Below the pieces are notes generated by a model. It saw only the letters and a list, made by a program, of their open reading frames with translations. It had not been told where the DNA came from and did no database searches. A stretch of DNA of 64,000 bases from Todiramphus chloris collaris (Eukaryota; Chordata; Aves; Coraciiformes; Alcedinidae). Location of the stretch: the NCBI GenBank assembly GCA_025345505.1, contig JANVCC010000030.1, positions 10,286,606 through 10,350,605 of the forward strand. The letters are read 5' to 3'. Position 1 is the stretch's first letter. Every line of letters begins with the position of its first letter. This document shows, piece by piece, positions 39,501 to 50,711 of this stretch. The position numbers and the translations under genes are program-made.

Positions 39501-40706
39501 CTCCCCTCTCGGTCAGCTTTGACAGCTTCGCTCAGGTCCTCTTTTGGTTCCTTCCTCAGAACATCCGACGAAGACTCTGTCTGTTCTGCCTTCAATCCCA
39601 ACTGGTGTGTTCCTGAACCTGGTTCCCCTCGGCTGCTGGGCCCAGTCTGGGACTTTCGTGGTGCCCGCTCCACGGCACCAGCGGTGACGGTAGCGTAAAT
39701 ACCCTCTGGGGGGTTGGGTTCACTACTAGTTTTGATATACCCTACACCATGACAGTGGTAAGGGGGGAGACACATCCCCCAGAGCCAAGTCTCCACAAGG
39801 CTCTTCCCATTCTTCAGGTCAAGGCTCTCTATCAGACTTCACGTATCAAAACAGCCGAACACACCTTCTGTTCTCTGATCCAACTCCCGCATCAGCTGGA
39901 AGTTCCTCTGCAGCTCGCAAGGCAGGTTTTCAATACCTGGAACGCAGAGTTCGAGAGATCCCATAGCCCGTCCTCCTCCGAGCGGCTGCCCCTGCTCGGA
40001 CAGGCAGCGCCGAGCCAGCTCGGCAGAGCCGGGACCGCCCCGCCCGCGGCCGGGGGGAGCCGGGGGGGCACGCACAGCTACGCGAACCGCTCACAGGCGG
40101 AGAGGGGCCCCCCGAGAGCAGCGGAAGCAGCAGGGGCCCCGCACTCGAGTGCGCGTCTAGTTCCAGGGACCGCGAACGGCCCGCTCCCGACAGGGCGGCT
40201 CGTGTACAGGCGCGGCGGCCTCCGTGGGGCTGACGCTGCCCCGGCAGCCGCATTACTCCCCCGGTTATCGGCCAGCCGGCCGCGCACAGCTCCAGAGGAA
40301 CGGTCCGCAGCCGCCCGCCGGCAGCGCGGGCCCCCGAGCCCCCCCGGCGCCCGCCCGCCACCATCGCCGCGCAGGGCGCGGGCCCCGCGTAACCGGCCCG
40401 GGAGGAGGGGGGGAGACGGCACGCCGCGGGCGCGGCGCGCGCACCCAGCCGCCACCTCTCGCCCCCGCTCCCCGGCGCGCGGCGATGACAGCAGAGGACG
40501 CGACGCGGCGCGGCGCACGGGCGGCTGATGACGCAGCCGGCACCACCCCCCGCCGCCCAGCCCGTGGCGCAGCTCTAATTGCCGCGCGGGCACCCCCGCC
40601 GCCCCCGCCGCCTTCCCCGCTCAGCCGCCGTCCCCTCCTCTCCCCGCCCGAGCCGCGCCCCGCGCTCACTGTCCAGGTAGTGCTCCAGGTACATGGCGGT
40701 CGCCAT
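33584..40706 (-). CDS. ING5: Inhibitor of growth protein 5 (8 exons, 240 aa)
   Basis: Exons are 40706-40670, 39936-39865, 38553-38387, 36977-36866, 35940-35847, 34884-34749, 34591-34530 and 33626-33584, all in phase. The length equals human ING5. ING5 is the H3K4me3 reader of HBO1 (KAT7) and MOZ/MORF (KAT6) acetyltransferase complexes in the nucleus. The N-terminal helical ING domain covers about residues 1-105 ([20 protein letters not shown]), a Lys/Arg-rich nuclear-localisation region lies at 130-160 ([18 protein letters not shown]), and the C-terminal PHD finger runs 189-233. Its eight zinc ligands are Cys4-His-Cys3, from CLC at 189-191 through CDNPDC, HFAC and CPRC. The tail is polybasic (ERKKKK). 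Translation starts 37 coding bases before the first intron, as in ING4/5. Confidence 0.97.
33627..40669. other. ING5 introns
   Basis: Seven introns: 33627-34529, 34592-34748, 34885-35846, 35941-36865, 36978-38386, 38554-39864 and 39937-40669. The third from the 5' end has a poly-A tract with AAAG interruptions at 37009-37038. The second holds a solo LTR. The first is the CpG-rich 3' half of the promoter island. Nothing else is recognised. Confidence 0.6.
39168..39754 (+). mobile_element. Solo LTR with perfect 5-bp target duplication (587 bp)
   Basis: It begins TGTCCTGGTTTGAGACC and ends ACACCATGACA (TG...CA). The flanking pentamers GTGGT at 39163-39167 and 39755-39759 are identical, which fixes both ends. 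A TATAAA box lies at 39465-39470. It differs from the other two LTRs over most of its length, so it is a different family; a 5-bp duplication is usual for ERVL-type elements. It lies in ING5 intron 2, opposite to ING5 transcription and pointing towards DTYMK. Confidence 0.88.
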
Positions 40707-40998
40707 CTTGCGGCCCGCGACCCGCCGCCGCTTCCCGCCGCCAGCCGGGCCCGCATGACAAGGGCCGCGGCCCCGGCCTCATCCCATATTCTCAGTCCGC
40801 CCGGCGCCCATTGGTCGCCGGGGACGCTGCTGCTGCATATTCATGAGGGGCAGGGCAGGCGGGGGGCGGGGTTTCCCAGCCCGCCTCGCCGCCCCCTGGA
40901 GGTCCGCGGCGCCTCTGTGCCCTTTCGCCGCCCAGAGCGGCGCAGGGCCGCTCGGCGGGATTGGCGGCGGCGGCGGCGGCGGGCGGAGCCGGTGTGCT
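40707..40998. promoter_or_regulatory. Bidirectional CpG-island promoter of ING5 and DTYMK
   Basis: Only 292 bp separate the divergent ATGs. The segment is TATA-less and CpG-dense. It contains two inverted CCAAT boxes (ATTGG at 40810-40814 and 40960-40964), a GC box (GGGGCGGGG at 40863-40871), an E2F-like TTTCGCCGCC at 40923-40932, a POU MORE-like TGCATATTCAT at 40834-40844, and a CTCF-like core at 40889-40902. A YY1-type CAAGATGGCG covers the ING5 start codon. DTYMK is a cell-cycle gene, so NF-Y/E2F control is plausible but inferred. Confidence 0.8.
40963..40980 (+). repeat. (GGC)6 in the DTYMK 5' UTR
   Basis: Six GGC triplets, 18-36 bases upstream of the DTYMK start codon, inside the presumed 5' UTR. 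Confidence 0.85.
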
Positions 40999-43900
40999 AT
41001 GGCGGGGCGGCGAGGGGCGCTGATCGTGCTGGAGGGGGTGGATCGCGCCGGGAAGAGCACGCAGGGCCGCCGGCTGGTGGAGGCGCTGCGGGCCGGCGGC
41101 CACCGCGCCGACCTCCTCCGCTTCCCGGGTATGGGGCCTGCGGGCGCCTGGAGGGAGCAAGGGGGAGGGAGTCCCGCTAGGCCGGGCTGCGGCGCCCGGT
41201 GTGGCCCCCGAGGGTGGGATGGGGTGGGAGGAGATGGGAGAGGACGGGACTTCATCCAAGAGCTCTCGTGGCACACCCGGGCCCCGGCCCACGCCCACCG
41301 TGGCGGAGTGACCCCCACTTTTGGGCAGACCCACCCCCTCGGACAGATACACCCCCGCCCCTCAACTGACTGGTCTTGTCACACTCGTGACAGAGAGATT
41401 AGCCCCCATCCCCGGGCAGACTGATCTCCTTCCACCCATCACAGGCAGAGCAACCTGGAGGGACCAACACGTGCCTGACAGATAGACTCACAGACTGCCA
41501 TGCCCCCCAGGACGGGTGGACACCCCTTTGGCGAGAGCAACTTAGCATTTCCTCCTCTTTCTTACAGAGAGAACAACAGAGATTGGGCGGCTGATCAGCT
41601 CCTACCTAGTGAAGGAGAAGAACCTGGAGGACCACACCATTCACCTGCTCTTCTCTGCTAACCGCTGGGAACACGTGTAATGATAAAAGTTTGATAAGTT
41701 GGAAAAGAAAAATGCATGGTGCCGAATCCTTCTGGGGTTTTGGCTTGCAGTGGGTACAGTAGGTGGGCGAGTATGATGCTGTTTAGCATGAAACATGTCT
41801 GGAAGCAATGTCTCAATGACTGCTACAGCTTTGGATTTAAACAGTTTGTTTTTTTGAAATTATGTGAGCTATTTCCCATCCCCGTGCTCTGCTGGATTCA
41901 AGAATTGGAGGGCTGGGACTGTACTAGCCTAGACTGTGAATTTACTTTCTTTCCTGAATAGAGTGACAAGAGTGGTTAAGGGATCGTGTCCAAACTTCCC
42001 ATCTAGCTGAAAAAGCCATTCAGCCTCGTGCTGCATTCAGCCACAGACGGCTGTTCTTGCTTTTGGCCCCTGCGTCTTTGTGTGTGGAGCTAGTGAAATC
42101 TGTGTCAGCTGTTGTTTTTAACTGGAAATCTATATTCCAAAATGTTTTAATTTTAAAAAAGCTTTGCTGATTCGTCTAGAGTGGCAGTTCCAGGCAAACT
42201 GGGAAAGCATGAGGCATCTGAGTGAGCTATAATAAGAAGTGTCATTGTCATGAATAAAGGACATTTTTCTCTGAGGCAGAGTATATCACACATCTGCACC
42301 ACTTACATAGGGAAGGGGACTAGGCTGTTCATGTCTGAATGTAGTTCATCTGTGATCTTGCCTGTATGCTAGAGTTGCCTAAAGCAGTGCCTGGCACAGG
42401 GCCACCCTGAACTTGGGTGTCTTGAAGGGATATTTGCTTAATGTCTGTTGGAGGACAAAATACGAATTTATCTGCAATTAGCATCACAAGTAACTCTGGC
42501 ACTGCTAACGATCACTGTTAATGATGACATGGATTAACAGAGAAGCATGGGCCTCATGAGCCCTCTTTTAGATGAACTGCTTTCATTTGTATCACTATAA
42601 AGGAGTGTAATGTTTTCTTTTTTCTCCCGTATGGTTTTCAGACCATTGATGAAAGAGAAGCTACATCAAGGCATCACACTTGTGGTTGACAGATACGCCT
42701 TTTCTGGAGTAGCCTTCACAAGTGCCAAAGAGGTGAGACCTACAGTAGCCCCTGTCCTTCTCTGTATGTGGGGAAGCAGCTCCAGTTAAAGGCCTGACAG
42801 AGATGTTGGTGTGCATGCTCCTTCCTCTGAGGATATGAGGATTGAAATCGAGGGGTGAAAGTTTCATCTTGGGTACTGACATGGTCTGTTTGTCCAGGAC
42901 TATCCCTTCCCCAGAAAGGGCAGAGAAACTCACTTGGTTACTTTTTGTAAATCTGGACAGACTCCTAGCCTGTTTGACTCTGGAGAATGAGTATGGGAGA
43001 ATATTTGCCATTCTCCATGCTTGTTCGGGCTGCTGGACCATTAATTTGCAAAGAATAGCAACCATTTACTTTGGAAAGGACCGGTAGAAATCACAAAGCC
43101 CAGTCTGCTCAACAGTAGGTTTAATGTCAAGCAGGCTGCTTTGGGCCACATCCAGCCAAGGTCTGAGTATCTCTAGGAATGTAGATCTACAACCTTTCTG
43201 GGCTCTTCCTTCAGTGTTTGCTCACCTTCACAGTAAAAACTATTTTCTTCGTTCAGCTTGAATTTCTCAGGTTCCCATCTGTCCCTTTTGGCCTGTCTCT
43301 GCTTTCGAGACAACTTGGGTCTTTCAGCCTCCCTTCGGGTCATTCTACACAGCTAGAAGATCCTCTTGAGTCTTGTGCTCATTCTTGTCCTCCAAGGAGG
43401 CTATCCTGGAAGATTAACCAGCTCTCCTGGGCCCCTTTGCCTTCCATGTCAGTTTCCTGGGACATCCCACTGGGAGGAGGTCCCTAATAAATGGAAGTCT
43501 TCTCTCCTGAAGTCCATGCTGGTGCTTTTGTTTGTCCTGATGACTCCTCTCCATATTTGAAACCAGTTTCATGTTCCTTACAGCCAAGACTGCTCTTGAG
43601 CTTCACATCTTTGACTGGTTCTTTCTTGCTTGTGAGTAAAAACATCCAGCAGGGCACCTCCCCTTGCTGCCTTATCAATCACTGTGTCAAGACTTTCTTA
43701 AGCATGCTTAGAAACTTGGATTGCTTGTGTCCAGCAGATAGGCAGGTGGTTGAGATCCTCCATGAGTCCCAGTTATGATTCTTCTTCCAGATGTGTAAAG
43801 AATGTTCATCAGCTTCCTCTCTTTAACCAGGCAGTCTGTAGCAGGCACCACCCCAGCTCTGCCCAAGTTGTGCTGCTTTCAGGTGAGCCTCCATTATCAT

Positions 43901-46900
43901 CAATGTCATCCTTCCAGACATTTTCTCTTGGCCTCCCACCTTCAGTTCTCTACAAGTAGTAAATCTTCCCCTGACATACCTATATTAAAGCTGTCTTCAC
44001 AAGCTTAGCAAGCCTGTTTGCATAGACACTCTTGTCCCACTTCATCAGATGCATCCTGTTTCTGCTCAGTAGCCATCAATCCTCAAAGAATGTCCTCTGC
44101 TCATAGAAGCTGAGGCCCTGCCTGCAACACCAGCTATGCAGCTGAGAGTTGACCTACATTCATTCCTGTTTAAGCTTTTCCCCTTCTTGGAAGGATCAAG
44201 GAGATCGTGGGCCCCCATGCACTGCACCCTCATCTCCAGAGCCCCACAGTCACTCTTGGTACATTTAGGATCACCCTGATGGTATCGCTGGAGCCCACGT
44301 GGATGAGCAGAAAATGGACAAGCTTCAGCGGTCTTTTCCACAACACTGGATTCATGTGCCCTGATGAAGTCTTCAAATGTGTCAGTGGGATCCAAAAGTT
44401 GGAAATCTTTGTCTCTTGTGTCTGGGCTGAAATTCCCAAGTAGGGTAGTTATTTGAAAAGGAGGCTCCATGGGCTCAGAAAGATCCACACTAAAGCTGCA
44501 TGGTGTTTTTATTTGGGAGCAGCTTTCATTTGGACTGAGAAAGCTGTATGGAGACTCAAATATGACTTGGTATTTAGCTCTGATGTGCTCTGCAGAAAAG
44601 ATGTTAAAATCTTTAACTGTCTGACTTAAATGAGCAGAGCACGTAGCAAAACTTGCCCCCCCCCCCCAGATTACCAGGATTGAATTCCTACATGATAAAA
44701 AAAATGGGATGTCACCTTTTCAGTTTGTAGCCTGTGCTTAGTGTTTCAGTCTTTATCTCTTTGCTTCTCTAGCTGTTCCTTTTCCACCTCACTCTCCAGC
44801 TAACCTTCTTCTTTGCATTCCTTTATTTCACCTAAAATTTGGTTGTCTTTGTTTGGGACAGAACTTCTGCCTGGACTGGTGCAAACAGCCTGATGTTGGA
44901 CTCCCAAAGCCAGATCTGATTCTTTTTCTTCAGTTAAGCCCAGAAGCAGCAGCGGAACGAGGGAACTTTGGAAATGAACGTTATGAGAACAGCTCCTTCC
45001 AAGAGAAAGTTCTACAGTCCTTCTATCATCTGATGAAGGATGAGACATTAAACTGGAAGGTGAGGAAATAACCCTAATGGGCCTCTCACAGACCAGAGTG
45101 GGGGTCTCTCATGAGAGCTCCTGAATTGTGCCCATCACATCCCTGTGCTCCTTCCCCTCGCTTCTGGTCAGGGGGACCTGTTGGGGTTCAGCCAAGGGCA
45201 CTGTGATCTGTGGCAGAGAGGGCACATTCCTGTACCAGGACACCCTACTGGGCCCTATTGGGGTGTGGGAGGAAGAATTTTGTTTGGTTGATGTGTTTCC
45301 AAAAGAGCTTTCTGGAAATCATTCTCTTTCTTTACGACAAACTGATAAATCTGGGTAAAAAACAGTGGAATGCATCCATGCTCTTCCCTGCTGTTTCCTT
45401 GGCATCCTGCGGCATCTGCCAAGGATTCTGGTATCCCTCATGCAGCTTGTAGACACAGTACTGATGATCAACTTCCTTCTCACATAGCAAATGCTGATGG
45501 AAACTGGCCATGTCAATGCTATGAGAAGTCTCTCCAAATAGATGATTGTTTTGTGTTCCAGGCTGCTGCCGTGCTTTTCCTTCTTGTTCATCTTTTGGAG
45601 CTGTTTGCAGAGGACTGCACAGTCAGCAGCCTTATCCCAAAAGAGGAAACATTTCCCCTTTATCTTGGGTGTAGATTATCTAGGCTGAGGTTTTCTAGTG
45701 GGGGCATCTTTTTTCCCCATCTCCATTGCCTTGTCAATGCTCAATCATGAGAAATGGGCAGCATCTTCTGTTTATTCTGTAGCATTCATGCAGACATAGG
45801 AAGACACAGGTTATGGGTAAGTTACTAGTCACCAGAAGCTGGGTATGTACAGATTTGTCAAATGAGCAGTCTGTGCAAGATAAAAGTAATTTATCACAGC
45901 CTGTTCGAGGTAAACATGATTCTTGAACATGAAAGCATTTTTGTGTTAGAACCTTTTGTATTAGAACCTGAAGGACCTAAGTATACAACAATCATCAATC
46001 TAGGACTTTCATTCCAGTAAATGTTATGCTGGGAAATTAGCTTCCCTACATATCCCATGAGTGGAAAAACAAGCTGACAGAAAGCACATACCATAGCACA
46101 AAGCCAAAAATAATCCATTCACCAGAAATAAATGTGCTACCATATGGGTCAATATGAAACCTGTGTATAGTCTGTAAACTCTGATTTTTCCAGAGATTCC
46201 AGTAGTGGGCAACTTTTCTCGATTTCTGTTACTTATTTTTGGGTTTTTATCCATTGTTTCACTTTTCAGGAGGTTTCACTTAAAGCAACATATCCATTTA
46301 AAATACCCCAAAGTGCACAACTATCAAACAGATAACTCTAAGAATAGATGATGGTGTTCCTGAAATGAGCATGGAAATCCAGTTTCAGTGCACATTGAAG
46401 ATATAGTTAGCATTCCTGTCTTTGTCCCTCAGTAGCAGAATAACACATCAAACATTGTCAAAGAACCATGGAGTCCAAGGCATGAAACAACTCGGGACCA
46501 TTACTGAAAGCAATGGAGATCAGCAAGCTGCGTGAATGTGCTGTGTGAGCACAGAGGTGGGGTGCTGGCCGTGCTGTAATGAAAAGGCTACCATTTAGTC
46601 ATGAAATCTGTTTATTGCATATCCTTACAGCCTGCTCTTCCTCAGCAATGCTGAGTGGGCCAGCGTTGCATAGGGCACTGCCATAAATCCCCACCTCTCT
46701 ACATCTTTTCCCCAAGTCTTCTCTTTACCTTGGTTGCTCCCTCAACCACACTGGACTGATGCCGCTATTCTTTAAATATCAGCCTGAGGAACACCAGCAT
46801 CGTTCAGTTTTACCACCTTTACTCACCTCAGCTTGCAATATTCATAAAAAAACAAGCCAACAACTCTGAAACTAGAACATCACATGACAGATTATTGCAG

Positions 46901-47388
46901 GTTCCTACTGTCATAGGTAGAGTTGATTTTGAAGAACCACTGAAGGATCAATACACTGACATTTCTGGGCGACCATGGTACAGAATGTTTACCTGCCTGT
47001 CACATGTCCCAAAGACTGTCAGCAAACAACAGGCAGCAGCAGTTTCTTCCATTTCCCTTCATCCAGACCCATATCTACTCCTTAAATATATATCCCTTAA
47101 TAAAATAGCCTTTCCAGTTCTACTCCAGGAACAGTACAAAGGAAGTGTAGTTAGCCCGTTTCACTGCTGTAACAATATTGAGTAATGGGGGGAGTAAATA
47201 TAACAGCAGGATGAGTTCTTCTCATTTGGTGATGTTAACTGAAGAATGTTTCTGTATTTTTTTTGTCCTGGGAACAGACAATGGATGCTTCAAAGAGCAT
47301 AGAAGACTTGCACAAAGAAATCAAGTCTGTTGCAGAGGAAACCATGCAGGAGGTTCAGAACAAACCTTTGGGAGAACTCTGGAAATAA
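40999..47388 (+). CDS. DTYMK: Thymidylate kinase (5 exons, 212 aa)
   Basis: Exons are 40999-41128, 41568-41676, 42642-42732, 44862-45059 and 47278-47388, all in phase; the length equals human DTYMK. It phosphorylates dTMP to dTDP with ATP, the step that supplies dTTP, in the cytosol and nucleus. The P-loop is GVDRAGKST at 13-21, with the catalytic-type DR pair at 15-16. The DRY motif lies at 96-98 (VVDRYAFSG). The LID/substrate region shows [14 protein letters not shown] at about 115-128. The C-terminus KPLGELWK is nearly identical to the human end. It is divergent from ING5 and shares its promoter, and converges on ATG4B. Confidence 0.97.
41129..47277. other. DTYMK introns
   Basis: Four introns: 41129-41567, 41677-42641, 42733-44861 and 45060-47277. 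The third contains a CR1 copy and an adjoining unidentified repeat-like block; the others show no recognisable element. Confidence 0.6.
43068..44450 (-). repeat. Divergent CR1 LINE copy in DTYMK intron 3
   Basis: The first 220 bases (TTGGAAAGGACC, TGAGTATCTCTAGGAATG, CTTCACAGTAAAAACTATTT) are clearly a reverse-complemented CR1 3' region. The next 1.1 kb keeps the style of an old interspersed repeat and may be further CR1 or an older element; I cannot identify it. No intact frame survives. Confidence 0.5.
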
Positions 47389-47389
47389 A
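47384..47389 (+). terminator. AATAAA overlapping the DTYMK stop codon
   Basis: The stop codon TAA (47386-47388) is embedded in AATAAA. Further canonical signals at 47600-47605 and 47811-47816 are more likely to give normal 3' UTRs of about 0.23 and 0.44 kb. Confidence 0.5.
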
Positions 47390-47599
47390 ACTCTATACAG
47401 GTTATTCTTTTAGACCTAAAGGAAAACCCACCTTGTGGACTTTCCTTGCTTGGATGACTCTCCTGCATCACCTTCCAGTAATCCCATATATTTTTCTGGG
47501 TCCAACACAGTGCTGATGTCCTTGTAATTTCACTTTCTCCTCCTCTCCATCCTGCATAGTCCCTTCTCTATTTTATGAATGGACATGTGATGAGCATGT

Positions 47600-47816
47600 A
47601 ATAAATTCTTCATAAAAACCTCCCTCCTTCAAGCAGGAGCTCAGTCCTGTAGTGCAGAAGTGGGTATGTAGCCCAGTGCTGCCCCTGGACACAGACAGCA
47701 GCAACTGGCAGGCAACAGCCTTCCCAGTTTGGGGGAACTAACCTGTTTCTGATTCTTCTGCCTCTCTCCCTTGGGTTGAAACCCAAGGACTTGCTTGTAG
47801 AGGACTTGCTAATAAA
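47600..47816 (+). terminator. DTYMK poly(A) signals
   Basis: AATAAA occurs at 47600-47605 and again at 47811-47816. The second is followed by a T-rich and GT-rich tract (about 47818-47880) that would serve as a downstream element. A 9-bp stem hairpin lies at 47769-47788 just before it. Confidence 0.55.
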
Positions 47817-47889
47817 TTATTTTTTTAACGTTTTGCACAGGGCCTTTTTTGGTGTGTGTTTTTTGTTTTTGTTTTTTTGACTATGATCA

Positions 47890-50320
47890 TTTATCTTCTA
47901 GGCAGCTCTATGGGAGGTGAAGGTGCTGCACTTCAGGCACTAAATCCAGGGAGAGCAGTTTGTTAGAGCTGTGGAATGAAGGGAGAAATGAATTCATGTA
48001 CTCCCCAGCTTTTCAGTGAGAATGATACAGAAACTGAACTGCTATAAACAGATAAGAAGATATATAAGTAGGTAAGATATAAGACATATTATCTTATAGC
48101 AAGTGCAGTTTGAAGGGTGAGTGGCATATAAATTATTTTAGACTGGTCAGGTTACTCCTGTGGCCAAGGTCAGAGGCATAGTCACCTGTGACTCCTACAC
48201 ATACCACTGTGTAATTTGAACAGCCTGGCACAGGCTGCCAAGCCAGATCAGCTATGAATTCATCTAAGTCACCAGTAATGACCAACAAACTGCAATAAAC
48301 TGGAATGTTAAACTGAATCATTTGCAAGGTGCACTGAGATACAGGGATAGCCAGGAGAGTTAAATGTCTGGCTGGTGGACAGTTAAATCACCTTCTGGCA
48401 GTGTGGATAGGACTGATCTCTAGGCTGGCTGATACAGAGACTAAATCCTGCTCTAACTCTTAGAGAGAAGCAGATTGAGCTGATGCACTGGGAGGGAGAG
48501 GAAGGTAACACAGGAAACAGGGTTAGTGAAGCAACTGTGCTTATTTCTGTAACATTTGCTACTGCAGAGCTGGTGTTGAAAAGGCTACCCGGAAACTGAT
48601 GCTGTGAAAAGCTATCAGTTAAACAGCTGAACAGCAGGCATACAATCTGAAATGAAACAACTTTTAATTTCCACCTACCAAGGCAAAAACTTCTGTGCTT
48701 TTGCTTGGCTCTTTCCCCTCTACCTCAAAAGCACACATGGCAAAGACTTGCCAAAAAACCCACATCCTGTCATGGAAGGGCTTATGCTGTTTCAGAAGCA
48801 GAGAGATGCTGTACTGCTTAAAATTCAAGCAGCAGAATTGCTATGGAAGTGTTTTCAGCCAGCCTCTACTCTGTCAGATACACCAAAAGGAAGATAAAGT
48901 CACCATTGCACATCCTTTGACTTTTGCTCCCATCTGCCTTCATAACAGAGTAAAAACCACAATAATTTTGACAGCATTCCCACCCACACTGCAGGGTTAC
49001 TAAAAACCACCTGCCACCACCTTCAATTCATGTGCAAGAACATTAGGACAGGCAAAGATTTTAGATCTGTTTATTCAGATACAAATTGAAAGCAGATGAA
49101 TGGAGCACAGCCCCCCTTCTTCTGCTGCCTCTTCCCCTAACTGCAAGAGAGAAGAGGAGAAGCAGGCAGAAAGCAGCAAATAATTTAATGACAGAAGCAT
49201 TGTGGTTCCCAGTTCAAACCTCTTTTGGATAGCATAGGGACAGTTAGAGCATCGGGAGGTGAGGCACAGGGAAACAGGTAATTTCTAGCCAGCTATCACC
49301 AACTTCGGGCACAAAAGCATCAACTGACAGGTTCCAATCCTAAACGTACAAAACAAAGCCTTGTGAACAGGTTTGCAATTTGCAGCATGCATTAAGGAAA
49401 CTACTTCAGGAACACGTGTTGCAGTTTCCATTAAAGAACTCTCCTCCCCCTGGTTTACCTTGCAGAGAAGGGCCCAGGCAGAGCTACCTTTCCAGTATAA
49501 TTGGACCGTCTCGAGGGATTCTGTCTTTAGTGCCTGCTTTGGGACAACTACTTGAAATGGCTTTCTCCAGGTTAGCTCCTGCAGTACCTTTGTGCATACT
49601 CTGGAGGGTCTGGGAGCTGGCAGAAGACAAAAGGAAAGGTCCTGACACAACTAACAGGAGTAGTTGGAGGAACTGCTGCACAACCCCCCGAGTACCCCTT
49701 GAGGAATTTTATAGCTCACATTTTTGGTACTGACAGGCTGAATTCCCTAGACTCCTCACTAGCACGCTGAGGCGCAGGCACAGGCAGGCACACCGCTGAC
49801 AGATTGTCCTGTTTCACCTCTCCCAGCTGTGGATTTCTTTTCCCCCAGGGCTATGGAATCCAGTTCTCTGCTTTAAGCAGCTTTCCTGAAGACTTTTGCT
49901 GTAGAGATTAATTCATTGTAGAAGCACAATGCTTTATTGCCTCACCAAGGAAGAACATGCAAATTTTCTATTCTCCTTCCATTCTTTCTGCTGTTATTTA
50001 ACCTGAGATTGAGATGTTTCTCCCCAGCAGCATTGGTTTGCTCCACTTTCCCAGACAGCCTCTCACTTATTGAATTACCAGTTATTTTTAAGTTCCCTCA
50101 ACTTCCTTCTTGTAGATGTGAGCAGGAGAGGGGCACTACACCTGCAAGGAAGTACTGTGTACTGCAAAGCATGAACAGGAGTTGTACTGTAAGAAGACTG
50201 GCTCCTGGTCTTGTTGGGACATAACTGCTGTTCATTTGCATTGTGAGCTACAGTCCAAGTTGGCCAGTGAGAAGAGAAGCTGCTAAAGGAATTAACTGTA
50301 CATTTCACCTGCTAAATGAC
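47890..50320. other. Intergenic DNA between convergent DTYMK and ATG4B
   Basis: No gene or named repeat is recognised. Open frames of 60-120 codons on both strands lack domains. Part may be extended ATG4B 3' UTR; another minus-strand AATAAA lies near 49935. Confidence 0.4.
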
Positions 50321-50380
50321 GTGTGGCTTTATTTAAGCTTCAGAGGGGAGTCCCCACGTAAGGATTTAGTGCTCTTATGG

Positions 50381-50386
50381 TTTATT
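50381..50386 (-). terminator. Candidate ATG4B poly(A) signal
   Basis: AATAAA on the minus strand about 325 nt past the ATG4B stop; a second one lies at 50333-50328. Confidence 0.5.
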
Positions 50387-50711
50387 TGCCTCCCCCAGAA
50401 GGCCAACTGACCAGCTGATGTAACAGATAGGCTTGAACTCCTAAGCACCACTGCATCCACTTCCAGCAACTGTTTTCTGCCGAGAAATTCTGACTCCAGA
50501 CAGTAAGGCTGTAACACACACTTGGTTCTTCACCCCAATGCAGACGACGCGCACTCCGCTCAGAGGCTGCACAGAATGCCAGATGGACAAGAGGCGGGGA
50601 TGGCAGCAAGCACCTATGAAAACCGGTAGCCCCAGGCTCTCCAAGGAGCTTCCCTCCCCCCCTTCTCCCCACACATAACACAAATTTGCAGAGTCAGTTT
50701 CCTATTTGCTT

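Noticed and set aside
39749-41424. Long overlapping frames (up to 318 codons) across the ING5/DTYMK CpG island
   Set aside because: They result from GC-rich, stop-poor sequence; only the 43 codons of DTYMK exon 1 and 12 codons of ING5 exon 1 fit known proteins and splice sites.
44066-44488. A 140-codon minus-strand frame in DTYMK intron 3
   Set aside because: It lies in a probable repeat and shows no reverse transcriptase or other recognisable motif.
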